A stretch of 49,215 bases of DNA from Robiginitomaculum sp. (GTDB lineage: Bacteria > Pseudomonadota > Alphaproteobacteria > Caulobacterales > Maricaulaceae). Below, piece after piece: positions 16,583-25,290 of the stretch. A model generated the notes under the pieces. It had not been told where the DNA came from and did no database searches. It saw only the letters and a list, made by a program, of their open reading frames with translations. A program made the position numbers and the translations under genes. How positions within the stretch are numbered: the stretch's first letter is position 1; each line of letters begins with the position of its first letter. The stretch spans positions 1 through 49,215 of the forward strand of contig JAJFFP010000085.1 in the NCBI GenBank assembly GCA_021776595.1, read 5' to 3'.

Positions 16583-19345
16583 ATGAGTCTACGCCCTTTC
16601 CATGAGCGCACCTTCTTGCCAATGGATGATTTGTGCGCGCTTATTAGCGAACGCTCCCCCTATCTGCGGACACTTATGGCCCGTCGGCCGATTACGCTTG
16701 AAGCCTTGAAAAAGGCCGCACCGGAAACGATGGGCGCAACCATCAACCAATCCCTGTTAGGCGCCATAACCGAAGATAGCCATAAGAACCTTGAACGGGC
16801 TTTGCGTTTGGCCAAAGCCGATACGCACCTCATCTGCGCCTTCTGTGATGTTGGCCAAGTCTGGACGCTGGAAGATGTCACCCGGCACCTTACCCGATTT
16901 GCAGATGCCGCCATGCAAGCCGCCCTGGCCAGTGTAGCATGGCACCTGCACAATCAGGGCCTTATGCCAGAGCCCGATATAAGCGCAAAGCATGGCCCGC
17001 TCCCCGGCCTGTTCATTATTGCCATGGGCAAATATGGTGCGGGTGAGCTGAATTATTCATCTGACGTGGATTTCACCATATTTTTTGATCCCGACATTGC
17101 CCAGAGCTGGCTTGGTAACAATCCTTCCCGACTGACCGCCAAGCTGGTGCGCCAATTGGTTCATACCATGGGCGGCGTAACCCAGGATGGTTATGTTTTT
17201 CGCACTGATATGCGGCTGCGGCCTGACCCTGGCTCAACCAATCCTGTGGTTTCCACCACTGGCGCGTATATCTATTACGAAACTGTTGGCCAGAACTGGG
17301 AGCGCGCGGCCCTGATCAAGGCACGGGTTTGTGCCGGAGATTTACATGCAGGTCAGAAATTTCTGGATGAATTGCAGCCCTTTATATGGAGGCGGTCGCT
17401 TGATTTTGCTGCGATTGAGGACATTCATGCCATGAAGCGGCAAATCCACATTTCCTTGAAGCAAAGCGGTTTTGAAGCAGCAGGCCATGATGTCAAACTG
17501 GGCCGGGGCGGCATACGTGAAATAGAGTTTTTTACCCAGACACAGCAATTGATATTAGGCGGACGTGATAGATCATTGCGTGTCCCTCAGACCTGTTCTG
17601 CCCTAAACGCATTGGTAAATGCCGGTCATATCAAGAAAGATACGGCCACAGAACTAACCACGCATTATCGCACTCTGCGCCGCGCAGAACACGGGGCGCA
17701 AATGCTGGCTGATCAGCAGACACACATTCTCCCCACGGATTCTGACAAACGCGCCGCCATAGCCGCGCTCTGCGGTTCAGATAGCCTCATAGAGTTTGAC
17801 GCTAAAATGGAAGAGGTTTTCCAGCAGGTTCATACGCGTTATTTTGAACTGTTCCCGCAAAGCGAAACCTTGGCCGTTACCACTGGCAATCTGGTCTTTA
17901 CCGGGGTGGAGGATGATCCGGCAACACTGGCTGCTCTACAGGAAAAGGGCTTTACGGAGCCTCATATTTTTCTGCAACGCATGCGCGCCTGGCATGCGGG
18001 ACAAATACGCGCCACACGATCAGACCGGGCAAGAGCATTGCTGACCCGCATGGGACCTGATCTGGTAAGCGCTTTAGCGGCGACGGATGATCCCGACCAC
18101 GCCTTTTCGGTATTCACGCGGTTTTTTGAAAAGCTGAATACCGGGGTGCAGCCACTTTCGCTTTTTTGTAATCGCCCCATGCTTCTTGATCTGGTTGTTT
18201 CTGTGCTAAACACAGCCCCCCGTCTCGCCAATTCGTTTTCTAACAGGGTTAGCATACTGGATGCCATGCTGGACCCCAGCTTTTCCATACCACTGGGCGA
18301 AGATTTGCAGGCCGGTGCAAATCGCATATCACAATGCGCCAGAAATAGCTCAGATTTTGAAGGCCTGTTAAATGCGACCAGGCGCACTGCGCTGGAAGAG
18401 CGCCTGCGTATTGGGGTGCAAACCCTGACTAACCAGGCCAGCCTTGAAGAAGCAGCCCTGAGTTACAGCCATCTGGCCAGCGCCTGCGTTGACACGCTGG
18501 CAAGCACCTGCACCACGCAAATGAAAGACCGCTACGGGGTGCCACCTGGTGACTGGGCAATTCTTGGTATGGGGTCTTTAGGGGCCATGCAAATGAATGA
18601 GGGTTCGGACCTCGACCTTTTTACCATTTATCAAAAAGACGATACTGTAGAAAACAGTGTTGATCCAACACGTTATTTCACGCGGTTTACCCAACGCCTT
18701 ATCGGAGCATTAAGTGCGCAAACCCCAGAAGGCGCGCTCTATGAAATCGATATGAAACTGCGTCCATCAGGCAAAGCCGGGCCGGTTGCGGTAAACTGGC
18801 CTGCTTTTGTTGAGTATTATGCCAATGAGGCTTGGACATGGGAGCACTTGGCGCTTGGCCGCGCCCGCGTTATCGCCGCTTCATCACCGGCATTTGAAAA
18901 GACCATATCCACACACATTTCCCATAAATTACAACAGCCATATGACTTTATCCTGTTGAGCTCTGATGTCCGCAATATGCTAAAACGGTTGAAAAATGAA
19001 TTTCCCGACGCCGACATATGGGATTTGAAACATGCCCCCGGTGGCTTGGTCACTATCGAGCTGTTGCAGCAAGTATTGCGAATAAAAAGCAATGCCCAAC
19101 CACTGCAGGAACAAGAGATTGATTTTGTATTGAAATTAAAAGATGCACAGAAACTCATGGCCGGTTTATTGCATATCCTGCGTTTATGCCTCCCTTCAGC
19201 CGCGCTATCGCCACCCTTTGCGCTTTCGGTGCAAAAATTGCTGACCAAAAAAATGAATATTCAGGATTTCACCGCACTTGAGACCGTTCTTGAAGAGAAA
19301 CAAAAGCAGGTCTGGCAGATTTCTGAACAAATTTTAATGCAATAA
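16583..19345 (+). CDS. glnE: Glutamine synthetase adenylyltransferase/deadenylase
   Basis: This 920-residue bifunctional enzyme adds and removes AMP on glutamine synthetase in response to PII and glutamine. Two nucleotidyltransferase halves are visible: GKYGAGELNYSSDVD at about 148-162 and GMGSLGAMQMNEGSDLDL at about 661-678, each followed by an RLRP or KLRPSG segment. The length matches the family. It lies 40 bases after the sensor kinase gene, a neighbourhood I recall from other alphaproteobacteria, but no strong ribosome-binding site precedes the ATG. Confidence 0.97.
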   Translation: MSLRPFHERTFLPMDDLCALISERSPYLRTLMARRPITLEALKKAAPETMGATINQSLLGAITEDSHKNLERALRLAKADTHLICAFCDVGQVWTLEDVTRHLTRFADAAMQAALASVAWHLHNQGLMPEPDISAKHGPLPGLFIIAMGKYGAGELNYSSDVDFTIFFDPDIAQSWLGNNPSRLTAKLVRQLVHTMGGVTQDGYVFRTDMRLRPDPGSTNPVVSTTGAYIYYETVGQNWERAALIKARVCAGDLHAGQKFLDELQPFIWRRSLDFAAIEDIHAMKRQIHISLKQSGFEAAGHDVKLGRGGIREIEFFTQTQQLILGGRDRSLRVPQTCSALNALVNAGHIKKDTATELTTHYRTLRRAEHGAQMLADQQTHILPTDSDKRAAIAALCGSDSLIEFDAKMEEVFQQVHTRYFELFPQSETLAVTTGNLVFTGVEDDPATLAALQEKGFTEPHIFLQRMRAWHAGQIRATRSDRARALLTRMGPDLVSALAATDDPDHAFSVFTRFFEKLNTGVQPLSLFCNRPMLLDLVVSVLNTAPRLANSFSNRVSILDAMLDPSFSIPLGEDLQAGANRISQCARNSSDFEGLLNATRRTALEERLRIGVQTLTNQASLEEAALSYSHLASACVDTLASTCTTQMKDRYGVPPGDWAILGMGSLGAMQMNEGSDLDLFTIYQKDDTVENSVDPTRYFTRFTQRLIGALSAQTPEGALYEIDMKLRPSGKAGPVAVNWPAFVEYYANEAWTWEHLALGRARVIAASSPAFEKTISTHISHKLQQPYDFILLSSDVRNMLKRLKNEFPDADIWDLKHAPGGLVTIELLQQVLRIKSNAQPLQEQEIDFVLKLKDAQKLMAGLLHILRLCLPSAALSPPFALSVQKLLTKKMNIQDFTALETVLEEKQKQVWQISEQILMQ

Positions 19346-19415
19346 ATTCGACAGGTTTTAGCGGGCGTCACGTTTGATTGGGTGCTGGGTTAGGCACAAT
19401 CGAGGAGTTACACAC

Positions 19416-20126
19416 ATGAAACCGATACTATTGGCCACACTGGCCGTCGCGACGCTGGTCGGCACCAGTGCAATGGCAAACCCGAACCATGGACCTGCGC
19501 CAAAGGATATGCAGCATAAAATAGATGGCATGTTTGCACGTTTTGATACGAATGGTGATGATTTCATCACGCAGGATGAAGTGCGGGCCGTGCGCCAGAA
19601 AATGTTTGAGAAAATGGATCGTAATAGCAATGGTTATCTTGAGAGTGATGAAAAGCGCCTAAACAAGCATAAACATCGCGCCATGCGTAAAATGCACCGT
19701 GCCGAACGAAAAATGGATCGCCGACAGGCCCTGGACACCAATCAGGATGAAAAAATTTCCCTTTCCGAATATCAGGCCAAATCCTCCCCAATGTTCAGCA
19801 AGCTGGACACAAATGGTGATGGTGCCATCAGTGCCGAAGAGCACAGCGCCGCCCAGAAGCAAGGTTTTGCCAGGCTGGATATTAACAATGACGGATTTCT
19901 TGATGCCGCCGACAAGCAAGCTCGTCATGAAAGGCATATGGCAAAACGACAACAGCATAAAACATTGCTGGATACAGACCAGGATGGCCAGACTTCAAAA
20001 AGCGAGTTTATTGAAGCCATGGCTCCCTTGTTCTCCCGTTTTGACCAAAATGGCGATGGACAAATCACCCGTTATGAAATGCAAAATGCACCAAAACCAT
20101 CACGGGGCATGGGCCACAAGCCTTAG
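19416..20126 (+). CDS. Exported protein with seven EF-hand calcium-binding loops
   Basis: This 236-residue protein begins with a signal peptide (LLATLAVATLVGTSAMA) and carries seven EF-hand-like loops of the D-x-N/D-x-D/N-G type: FDTNGDDFI, MDRNSNGYL, LDTNQDEKI, LDTNGDGAI, LDINNDGFL, LDTDQDGQT and FDQNGDGQI. The spacer between loops 2 and 3 is rich in histidine, lysine and arginine. It is probably a periplasmic calcium buffer or sensor. GAGGAG precedes the ATG at 19416. It lies just before a sigma-factor operon on the same strand, separated by two hairpins, so a functional link to the metal-sensor protein there is possible but unproven. A longer start at 19374 would disrupt the signal peptide. 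Confidence 0.85.
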   Translation: MKPILLATLAVATLVGTSAMANPNHGPAPKDMQHKIDGMFARFDTNGDDFITQDEVRAVRQKMFEKMDRNSNGYLESDEKRLNKHKHRAMRKMHRAERKMDRRQALDTNQDEKISLSEYQAKSSPMFSKLDTNGDGAISAEEHSAAQKQGFARLDINNDGFLDAADKQARHERHMAKRQQHKTLLDTDQDGQTSKSEFIEAMAPLFSRFDQNGDGQITRYEMQNAPKPSRGMGHKP

Positions 20127-20132
20127 GCTTGT
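20116..20132 (+). repeat. Hairpin spanning the EF-hand gene stop codon
   Basis: ACAAGCC and GGCTTGT form a perfect 7-base inverted repeat with a 3-base loop. The stop TAG (20124-20126) begins inside the loop and ends at the first base of the right arm. Confidence 0.5.
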
Positions 20133-20138
20133 CTGGTG

Positions 20139-20183
20139 GTCAGCTAAGAACCCTTTTGGCAACCCATCAGGTTCTTAGCTGAC
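20139..20183 (+). terminator. Perfect 14-base-pair hairpin between the EF-hand gene and the sigma operon
   Basis: GTCAGCTAAGAACC (20139-20152) and its exact reverse complement (20170-20183) flank a 17-base loop. The stem is long enough to stop or process the upstream transcript, but no T-run follows, so a bidirectional operator or an RNA processing site is also possible. It lies 60 bases before the sigma-factor ATG. Confidence 0.55.
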
Positions 20184-20243
20184 GAACCGCTTTGTGTTAT
20201 TACTGCCCGATCAGGTCTATAGTGTTGAAAACAGGGAGAGCCA

Positions 20244-20843
20244 ATGCCGGAAGATACCGGGCACACCCATGGTCTATCGCATTATGACCCGGACGGCGAT
20301 CTGGTGGTCCGCATTGCGCAAGGTGATCATCAGGCAGCATCTGAACTGGTCATGCGCCACCTTCCCAAAATGGTCGCTTTGGCCAACCACATGCTCGCCG
20401 ATGCAACCGAGGCCGAAGATATTGCTCAGGAGGTGTTCGTGAAAGTCTGGAAACATGCACACAAATGGCAGCCAGGGGTGGCCAAGTTTGAAACATGGAT
20501 GCACAGGGTGGCCATTAATCTTTGCTATGACCGGCTACGCCGACGGCGCGAAATTTACACTGATCAAATACCCGATAGAGAAGATAAAAATACCCCGAAA
20601 ACTGATCAGGGCATAATCGATGCACAATTAAGCGCCCATATAGAAGGTGCTTTACAGCGTCTTCCGCCCAGGCAGCGCGCCGCCATAACCCTGTGTCATT
20701 TACGCGAAATGAGTAATATTGAAGCCGCCGACAGCATGCAGGTCAGTGTGGAGGCCATGGAATCATTATTGGCGCGGGGACGTAAAGGCCTGCGCAAACT
20801 GCTGGCTGGGCAAGCGGCAGAATTGTTGGAAAGTGAGGGATAG
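20244..20843 (+). CDS. ECF-type RNA polymerase sigma factor
   Basis: This 199-residue protein has sigma region 2 (ATEAEDIAQEVFVKVWKHA, then KFETWMHRVAINLCYDRLR for promoter melting) and sigma region 4 (LPPRQRAAITLCHLREMSNIEAAD with an SVEAMESLLARGRKGLR helix). Group 4 sigma factors direct polymerase to stress genes and are held by an anti-sigma factor, usually encoded next door. Here a membrane protein follows one base after the stop, and a periplasmic sensor-like protein after that. AGGGAGAG precedes the ATG. Confidence 0.93.
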   Translation: MPEDTGHTHGLSHYDPDGDLVVRIAQGDHQAASELVMRHLPKMVALANHMLADATEAEDIAQEVFVKVWKHAHKWQPGVAKFETWMHRVAINLCYDRLRRRREIYTDQIPDREDKNTPKTDQGIIDAQLSAHIEGALQRLPPRQRAAITLCHLREMSNIEAADSMQVSVEAMESLLARGRKGLRKLLAGQAAELLESEG

Positions 20844-20844
20844 T

Positions 20845-21324
20845 ATGAGCACCTTAATGACACGCAAGGGGTTTGAAAAATACACGCAAATCTATGGCAG
20901 CTCTCTTGAACATTGGCCGGATTCAATTCGCGATGCGGCTGGGCATTTTCAACAGCGCCACCCTGCGGATGCCAATCGCATTTTGCAAGAGGAACGGCCT
21001 CTGGATCAGCTGCTGACACAAACACCCGTCCTGAAAGCCAGTGCCAGGCTACAAGCACGTGTAATGAGCACTTTCCCAGCGGCGCAACATCAGAGCGAGC
21101 ATAAAAAGTTCGCCATTACAAGTTGGTTGATCAATGGAATCCTGATGCAAAACAATGCGATACCAGCATGGAGTATTATTCTGACCGTCATGCTGGTATC
21201 CGGATTTGTTGGCGGGTATTCCGGTTATGCTCACACCCTTAACCAGACCGGGGCGACCGAGATCATTGCCGATGCCTTTGGCGCAGAGGATTCTGCCTTT
21301 TTGACAGAAGAGACTTCAACATGA
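20845..21324 (+). CDS. Single-pass membrane protein, probable anti-sigma factor
   Basis: This 159-residue protein has about 105 cytoplasmic residues, one membrane helix (SIILTVMLVSGFVGGYSGYA) and a short periplasmic tail. I recognise no zinc-binding anti-sigma motif, so the role is inferred from size, topology and position: it starts one base after the sigma stop (TAGTATG) and its own stop overlaps the next gene (ATGA). The plan is that of CnrY/RsiW-like membrane anti-sigma factors. The start at 20845 is chosen because the longer frame at 20719 overlaps the sigma gene. Confidence 0.7.
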   Translation: MSTLMTRKGFEKYTQIYGSSLEHWPDSIRDAAGHFQQRHPADANRILQEERPLDQLLTQTPVLKASARLQARVMSTFPAAQHQSEHKKFAITSWLINGILMQNNAIPAWSIILTVMLVSGFVGGYSGYAHTLNQTGATEIIADAFGAEDSAFLTEETST

Positions 21325-21860
21325 ATATTTCCAATAAAAGTCTTGTGATCGCCCTTCTCTTCTCCGCGGCCATCAATCTGATTATTCTGGGTGCCGTAGG
21401 CGGTATGATGGCTGCCAGTTTGCGCCATAACCCGGCGGCACCTCCCATACCGATCACTAAAATTCAATCTTCTTACAATTTCAGATTTAACCCGAAAGTG
21501 TTTATCCGCGCCTTGCCAGAACCAGAGCGCCGCAAAGCCATCAAGGCCATGCGTATGGCCGCAGGCAAGCACCGGCAAATCTATAAAGGTATTGGCCAGA
21601 CACACCGTGAACTGGGCGCGTTGTTAACGGCTGAAAATCTGGACGATGAAAAAATAGCAAAAACATTCGCACGTTTGCGCGTACAGGAAGCCGAAGCCCA
21701 GGAATTGGGACAAACCATCATACTGGATATTTTACGCAACCTGGACCCGCAAACCCGTAAACGGGTTATCCGCGCCGCCAGCCGTAAACCAGAGCGGCGA
21801 AAAAGAGTTAATCCGGCCAAGCAGCGGCAAAAGCAAAGGCAAAATCGTAACCAACAATAA
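21321..21860 (+). CDS. Membrane-anchored periplasmic sensor of the Spy/CpxP/CnrX (metal-resistance) type
   Basis: This 179-residue protein has one N-terminal membrane anchor (residues about 7-33) and a helical periplasmic domain with LTAENLDDEKIAKTFARLR, resembling the LTxxQ-like repeats of Spy/CpxP and the heavy-metal sensor family. Two histidines (KHRQIYKGIGQTH) could bind metal but this is not shown. The C-terminus is a long basic tail (KPERRKRVNPAKQRQKQRQNRNQQ, shortened in function by nothing I can identify). With the upstream genes it forms a three-gene operon like cnrH/cnrY/cnrX, with overlap ATGA. It converges with the kinase gene at 21870, nine bases away. Confidence 0.75.
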   Translation: MNISNKSLVIALLFSAAINLIILGAVGGMMAASLRHNPAAPPIPITKIQSSYNFRFNPKVFIRALPEPERRKAIKAMRMAAGKHRQIYKGIGQTHRELGALLTAENLDDEKIAKTFARLRVQEAEAQELGQTIILDILRNLDPQTRKRVIRAASRKPERRKRVNPAKQRQKQRQNRNQQ

Positions 21861-21869
21861 AAGCGCTGG

Positions 21870-24587
21870 TTAAGCCACGTTCTCATTGATTTTTTTGCTT
21901 TCCGGTTCAGAGCGTGCCAAGCCGGTATTGCCCTCCTGCACCGACCAGATAGATGTCGCTTCCGCAGAGGGTTCAGGCGGAACGGGGGGAAGCCAGACCG
22001 AGACCTTGGTGCCAACCCCTACTTCACTGGTCAGCACAAACTCCCCGCCATGCAAGTGCACCAAAGATTGTGATAACGCCAACCCCAAACCAGACCCCTT
22101 GTGGGATTTTGAATGCTGGTTTTCTACTTGCACAAAGGGCTTGCAAATCAACGGCAGATGCTCTTCTGGAATGCCAATACCTGTATCTACAACCTCGATT
22201 CGTATGCCTTTTTGCTCTGCATTTGCCGTAATGGTGACTGAGCCCCCTTCCGGCGTAAACTTAATGGCATTGGAAGCAAGATTGATCAAAACCTGTTTTA
22301 TGGCACGGGGGTCGGCTTCTATTTCAGGTAATTTGCCAATTTCGGATTGCAGTTTTAACCCGTTTTCTACCGCTCGGCCATGCACAATCCGCACACATTG
22401 CTCGATGAGCTCATCCGCACTAACCGGCTGGGTTTGCAAGGTCAGTTTACCTGCTTCAATTTTGGACATATCCAATATGTCATTAATCAGGGTAAGAAGG
22501 TGCTGACCGCTGCCTAATATGTCACTTACATATTCCTTGTAACGGGGATCACCCAAGGGGCCATACATTTCATTTTCCATGATTTCAGAAAATCCATTAA
22601 TGGCATTTAACGGCGTTCGTAATTCATGGGACATATTAGCCAGAAATTCGCTTTTTGAACGGTTGGCTTCAATAGCGCGGATTTTTTCCTGCTGATAGCT
22701 TTCAGCGAGCTCGGAAATACGTTTCTTACTTAGCTCTAAATCCTCAACGCTTTCTCGAAGGTCTTTTTCTTTACGCAGCAATTCCCGTTCTTGTGATTTT
22801 AAGGACGTTATATCAGTGCCAATACTTACCAACCCGCCGTCTCGTGTGGGACGTTCGGATAAATGCACCCAACGCCCATCGGCAAGCTCAAGTTCAATCG
22901 CGTTTTCATCTGCGCCATCATGCACTTCTTTGATGGCAGGCTCAGCCGCTTTTTCTAAAACGTCATATGGGGTGCCCGGACGAAGCAGCGCCGCATCAAG
23001 ATTAAAAAAATCCCGAAATTTGCTGTTACTCATAATCAGTTTGCGGCGAACATCCCAAACCACAAAAGATTCCGACATGGATTCCAGTGCCGCGCGCAAA
23101 CGGATTTCAGCCGCATTTAGACGCGCCTGCGCCCCCTTCTGCTGTGTCACATCAATGGCAACACCAACGATTCTTGCCGAAGCAGTCGTATTGCCCGCAC
23201 GCCAGGGCCGCCCACGCGCATGTAACCAAATTGGCAAATGAGCCGCTCTAAATTCTATATCAACTTCGCCGGCTTCGGGTGCTGCTTGCATGGCAGATAA
23301 CAGTTTTTTTCTGTCATCACGGTGCACTAACTTCATAAACTCGGAAACGGGAACAGTTTTGCCCTTGGGCCAGTTAAAGATACGAGCTAGTGAATCGGTA
23401 ACAAAAACCTGATTGGAAGCCGTGTCCCAGTCCCAGACTCCACCGCTGGCTCCCTCAATCGCCAGACGAAAACGCTTTTCACTATCGGCCAGAGCCTGAC
23501 GCGCCACTTTGAGCGTATCCATCTGCACCAGTAAAATGACGCATAAAACACTGGCAACCAGCAAGGGCGCAATGGTCATCAAAGCAAAAAACGTCAAGGT
23601 GCGTTTCCAGGCCGCATTATTGAGGTTTAGTGGCTTGATCCGGTAAATGGTCAACATACCGCCCAGCAGACTGGATGCACCCACGACAAGGCGCGTGTCG
23701 TTTGTATCTTTTAATTGAAACCCGCTGATAACACGCTTACCTGTTGCCATGGTTGGCATCTGTGTTTCTAAATTCAAACGTTCAATCAGCACCGGCGATA
23801 CATTATCATTACTGGAAGCGATAACCCCTCCATTATGATCTACAATCAGGCTCTGGATATTATGGCCGTCAGCCTGCTGCGTAGGGATCAGTGCTTTGCC
23901 GTTAATGGCGATCGCTATGATAGAGCGGTCGGCCCCTCCGCCTACTGGCGCCAATACAAAAATCTGCGAACCTGCCTCACCGGATCGCACCCAATAGGAA
24001 ACTCCCTTCTCCTTTCTTGCCCAGGAAGGCAATTCTGACCCCAATGTAGAAACGCTCGTCAATTTCCCTGCGTAGTGAATAACCTTGCCGGATGGAGAAA
24101 GTAAAATACCGCCATCAACCAGCGACATGCGGGTCAATTTTTCTATAATCTTGCCAATTTGCGTGTTTTGCTGCCGAGCATTAATTGTGTTTAACGCTAT
24201 GATTGAGCCTTCGACATAGCGCCTTATGCCAGTCAGTCGTGTGCGAACCTGCTCGGCCATGCTTGTTGCTGAAAACGCCTGGGTTAATACTGCATCGGCC
24301 AGCGCATCGCGTCGTTCCTGCAACAATTTCATACCGACAACCATAATGAAGGCAATGACAAAGAAAACGACGATGACGATAGCTAATCTCGCTTCGGCAC
24401 CGGAATTTTGCAAGATGTCGTCCGGGTCTACGCTTTTATGCTTATGTTTACGGACGGGTCGTTTTTTGGGTTTACCGGTATTGGTTTTAGCATTGTCCCC
24501 TTTACCGGGAACAGCGAAACCGCCTCCCCCCAGGGGGGTGCTTACTCCTGCAGGAGCCATACCGGCATTTCTATATGGCTCAGCCAT
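21870..24587 (-). CDS. Large PAS-domain sensor histidine kinase, PleC/DivJ-like catalytic core
   Basis: This 905-residue kinase has a cytoplasmic Gly/Pro/Lys-rich N-terminus (residues 1-65, including KKRPVRKHKHK), a helix at about 68-89, a periplasmic sensor region of about 235 residues, a second helix at about 330-352, two PAS domains (about 365-480 and 490-600), a coiled coil, the phospho-acceptor H654 in MSHELRTPLNAINGFSEIM, and ATPase boxes NLASNAIKFTPEGG, DTGIGIPEEH and GSGLGLALSQ. The H-box with INDILDMSKIEAGK resembles PleC/DivJ kinases that signal to single-domain receivers. No receiver is fused, so the receiver encoded 134 bases upstream is the likely partner. The ligand is unknown. 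Confidence 0.93.
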   Translation of the reverse strand: MAEPYRNAGMAPAGVSTPLGGGGFAVPGKGDNAKTNTGKPKKRPVRKHKHKSVDPDDILQNSGAEARLAIVIVVFFVIAFIMVVGMKLLQERRDALADAVLTQAFSATSMAEQVRTRLTGIRRYVEGSIIALNTINARQQNTQIGKIIEKLTRMSLVDGGILLSPSGKVIHYAGKLTSVSTLGSELPSWARKEKGVSYWVRSGEAGSQIFVLAPVGGGADRSIIAIAINGKALIPTQQADGHNIQSLIVDHNGGVIASSNDNVSPVLIERLNLETQMPTMATGKRVISGFQLKDTNDTRLVVGASSLLGGMLTIYRIKPLNLNNAAWKRTLTFFALMTIAPLLVASVLCVILLVQMDTLKVARQALADSEKRFRLAIEGASGGVWDWDTASNQVFVTDSLARIFNWPKGKTVPVSEFMKLVHRDDRKKLLSAMQAAPEAGEVDIEFRAAHLPIWLHARGRPWRAGNTTASARIVGVAIDVTQQKGAQARLNAAEIRLRAALESMSESFVVWDVRRKLIMSNSKFRDFFNLDAALLRPGTPYDVLEKAAEPAIKEVHDGADENAIELELADGRWVHLSERPTRDGGLVSIGTDITSLKSQERELLRKEKDLRESVEDLELSKKRISELAESYQQEKIRAIEANRSKSEFLANMSHELRTPLNAINGFSEIMENEMYGPLGDPRYKEYVSDILGSGQHLLTLINDILDMSKIEAGKLTLQTQPVSADELIEQCVRIVHGRAVENGLKLQSEIGKLPEIEADPRAIKQVLINLASNAIKFTPEGGSVTITANAEQKGIRIEVVDTGIGIPEEHLPLICKPFVQVENQHSKSHKGSGLGLALSQSLVHLHGGEFVLTSEVGVGTKVSVWLPPVPPEPSAEATSIWSVQEGNTGLARSEPESKKINENVA

Positions 24588-24690
24588 AACCCGCCCTTTA
24601 GTGATTCGCCTCTAAAGAGAAGATAATCTTTCAGAGTCAACGCTGTCGAGATAAAAAAGGTTAACACCTACGACCAATGCGCAAAATCTG

Positions 24691-24708
24691 AGCTGTATTA
24701 GCTGTATT
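24691..24708 (-). repeat. Tandem AGCTGTATT repeat upstream of the kinase gene
   Basis: AGCTGTATT occurs twice in immediate succession in the 134-base gap between the receiver and kinase genes. This gap has no gene and no clear promoter. The repeat could be a regulator site or chance. Confidence 0.4.
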
Positions 24709-24721
24709 GAGCCAAGAGTTA

Positions 24722-25279
24722 TCAGGTGAAATCCATGGTTTTGAGTGCACCTTTGGCCTCATTCCGGTCTACGTTACTAACTTCTCGTCCCTCATCAGAC
24801 TTGCGACGAAACGGGCCATTATACACCTCATCATTGTGGCGACGTCTATCGGGCCCAAAATAGGTTGAGGTTCTGACAAACTGACGCGGTGAGTTTATGA
24901 TCGCACAGAATTTCTTATATAAATCTTCTGCCGTAACCGGTTTGCAACAAAATTCTGTAATGCCCGCATCGCGGGCTGCAATAACCCGCTTTCGTTCCGA
25001 ATGGGCACTGAGCATAATGATGGGTACGAAAGGGTCGGCAATGTCATCTCCCGTGCGCACAAGACGTGCGAAATCTGTGCCATCCAGCAAATCCATCTGG
25101 TAATCGACAATGATGACATCCGGGCCATCTGATTTTACAACATCAAAAGCCTCAGCCGCATCAGTTGCTTCATAAAACATTTTGACCCCAAAGCCGCGCA
25201 ATATGGTTTTTACGATATTAATCATATGGGCGTTGTCATCAACGATAAGTACGCTCACTTTTTCAAGTTTTGTGCTCAT
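24722..25279 (-). CDS. Single-receiver response regulator with arginine-rich tail
   Basis: This 185-residue protein has a receiver domain at about 8-125 with the acidic pair D14-D15, phospho-acceptor D59 (IIVDYQMD) and the lysine in CCKPVTAEDL. There is no DNA-binding output. The tail of about 55 residues contains two related motifs, YFGPDRRRH and YNGPFRRKS, that recur in receivers of this alphaproteobacterial type; their role is unknown to me. It starts 11 bases after the EAL gene ends and precedes the histidine kinase, so it likely carries phosphate between them or acts by protein contact. Confidence 0.92.
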   Translation of the reverse strand: MSTKLEKVSVLIVDDNAHMINIVKTILRGFGVKMFYEATDAAEAFDVVKSDGPDVIIVDYQMDLLDGTDFARLVRTGDDIADPFVPIIMLSAHSERKRVIAARDAGITEFCCKPVTAEDLYKKFCAIINSPRQFVRTSTYFGPDRRRHNDEVYNGPFRRKSDEGREVSNVDRNEAKGALKTMDFT

Positions 25280-25290
25280 CTCTTAACCGG

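Noticed and set aside
24520-24550. CCCCCC/GGGGGG inverted run near the kinase start
   Set aside because: It is explained by the Gly/Pro codons of the N-terminus (TPLGGGG) and would have almost no loop, so I do not claim a regulatory hairpin.
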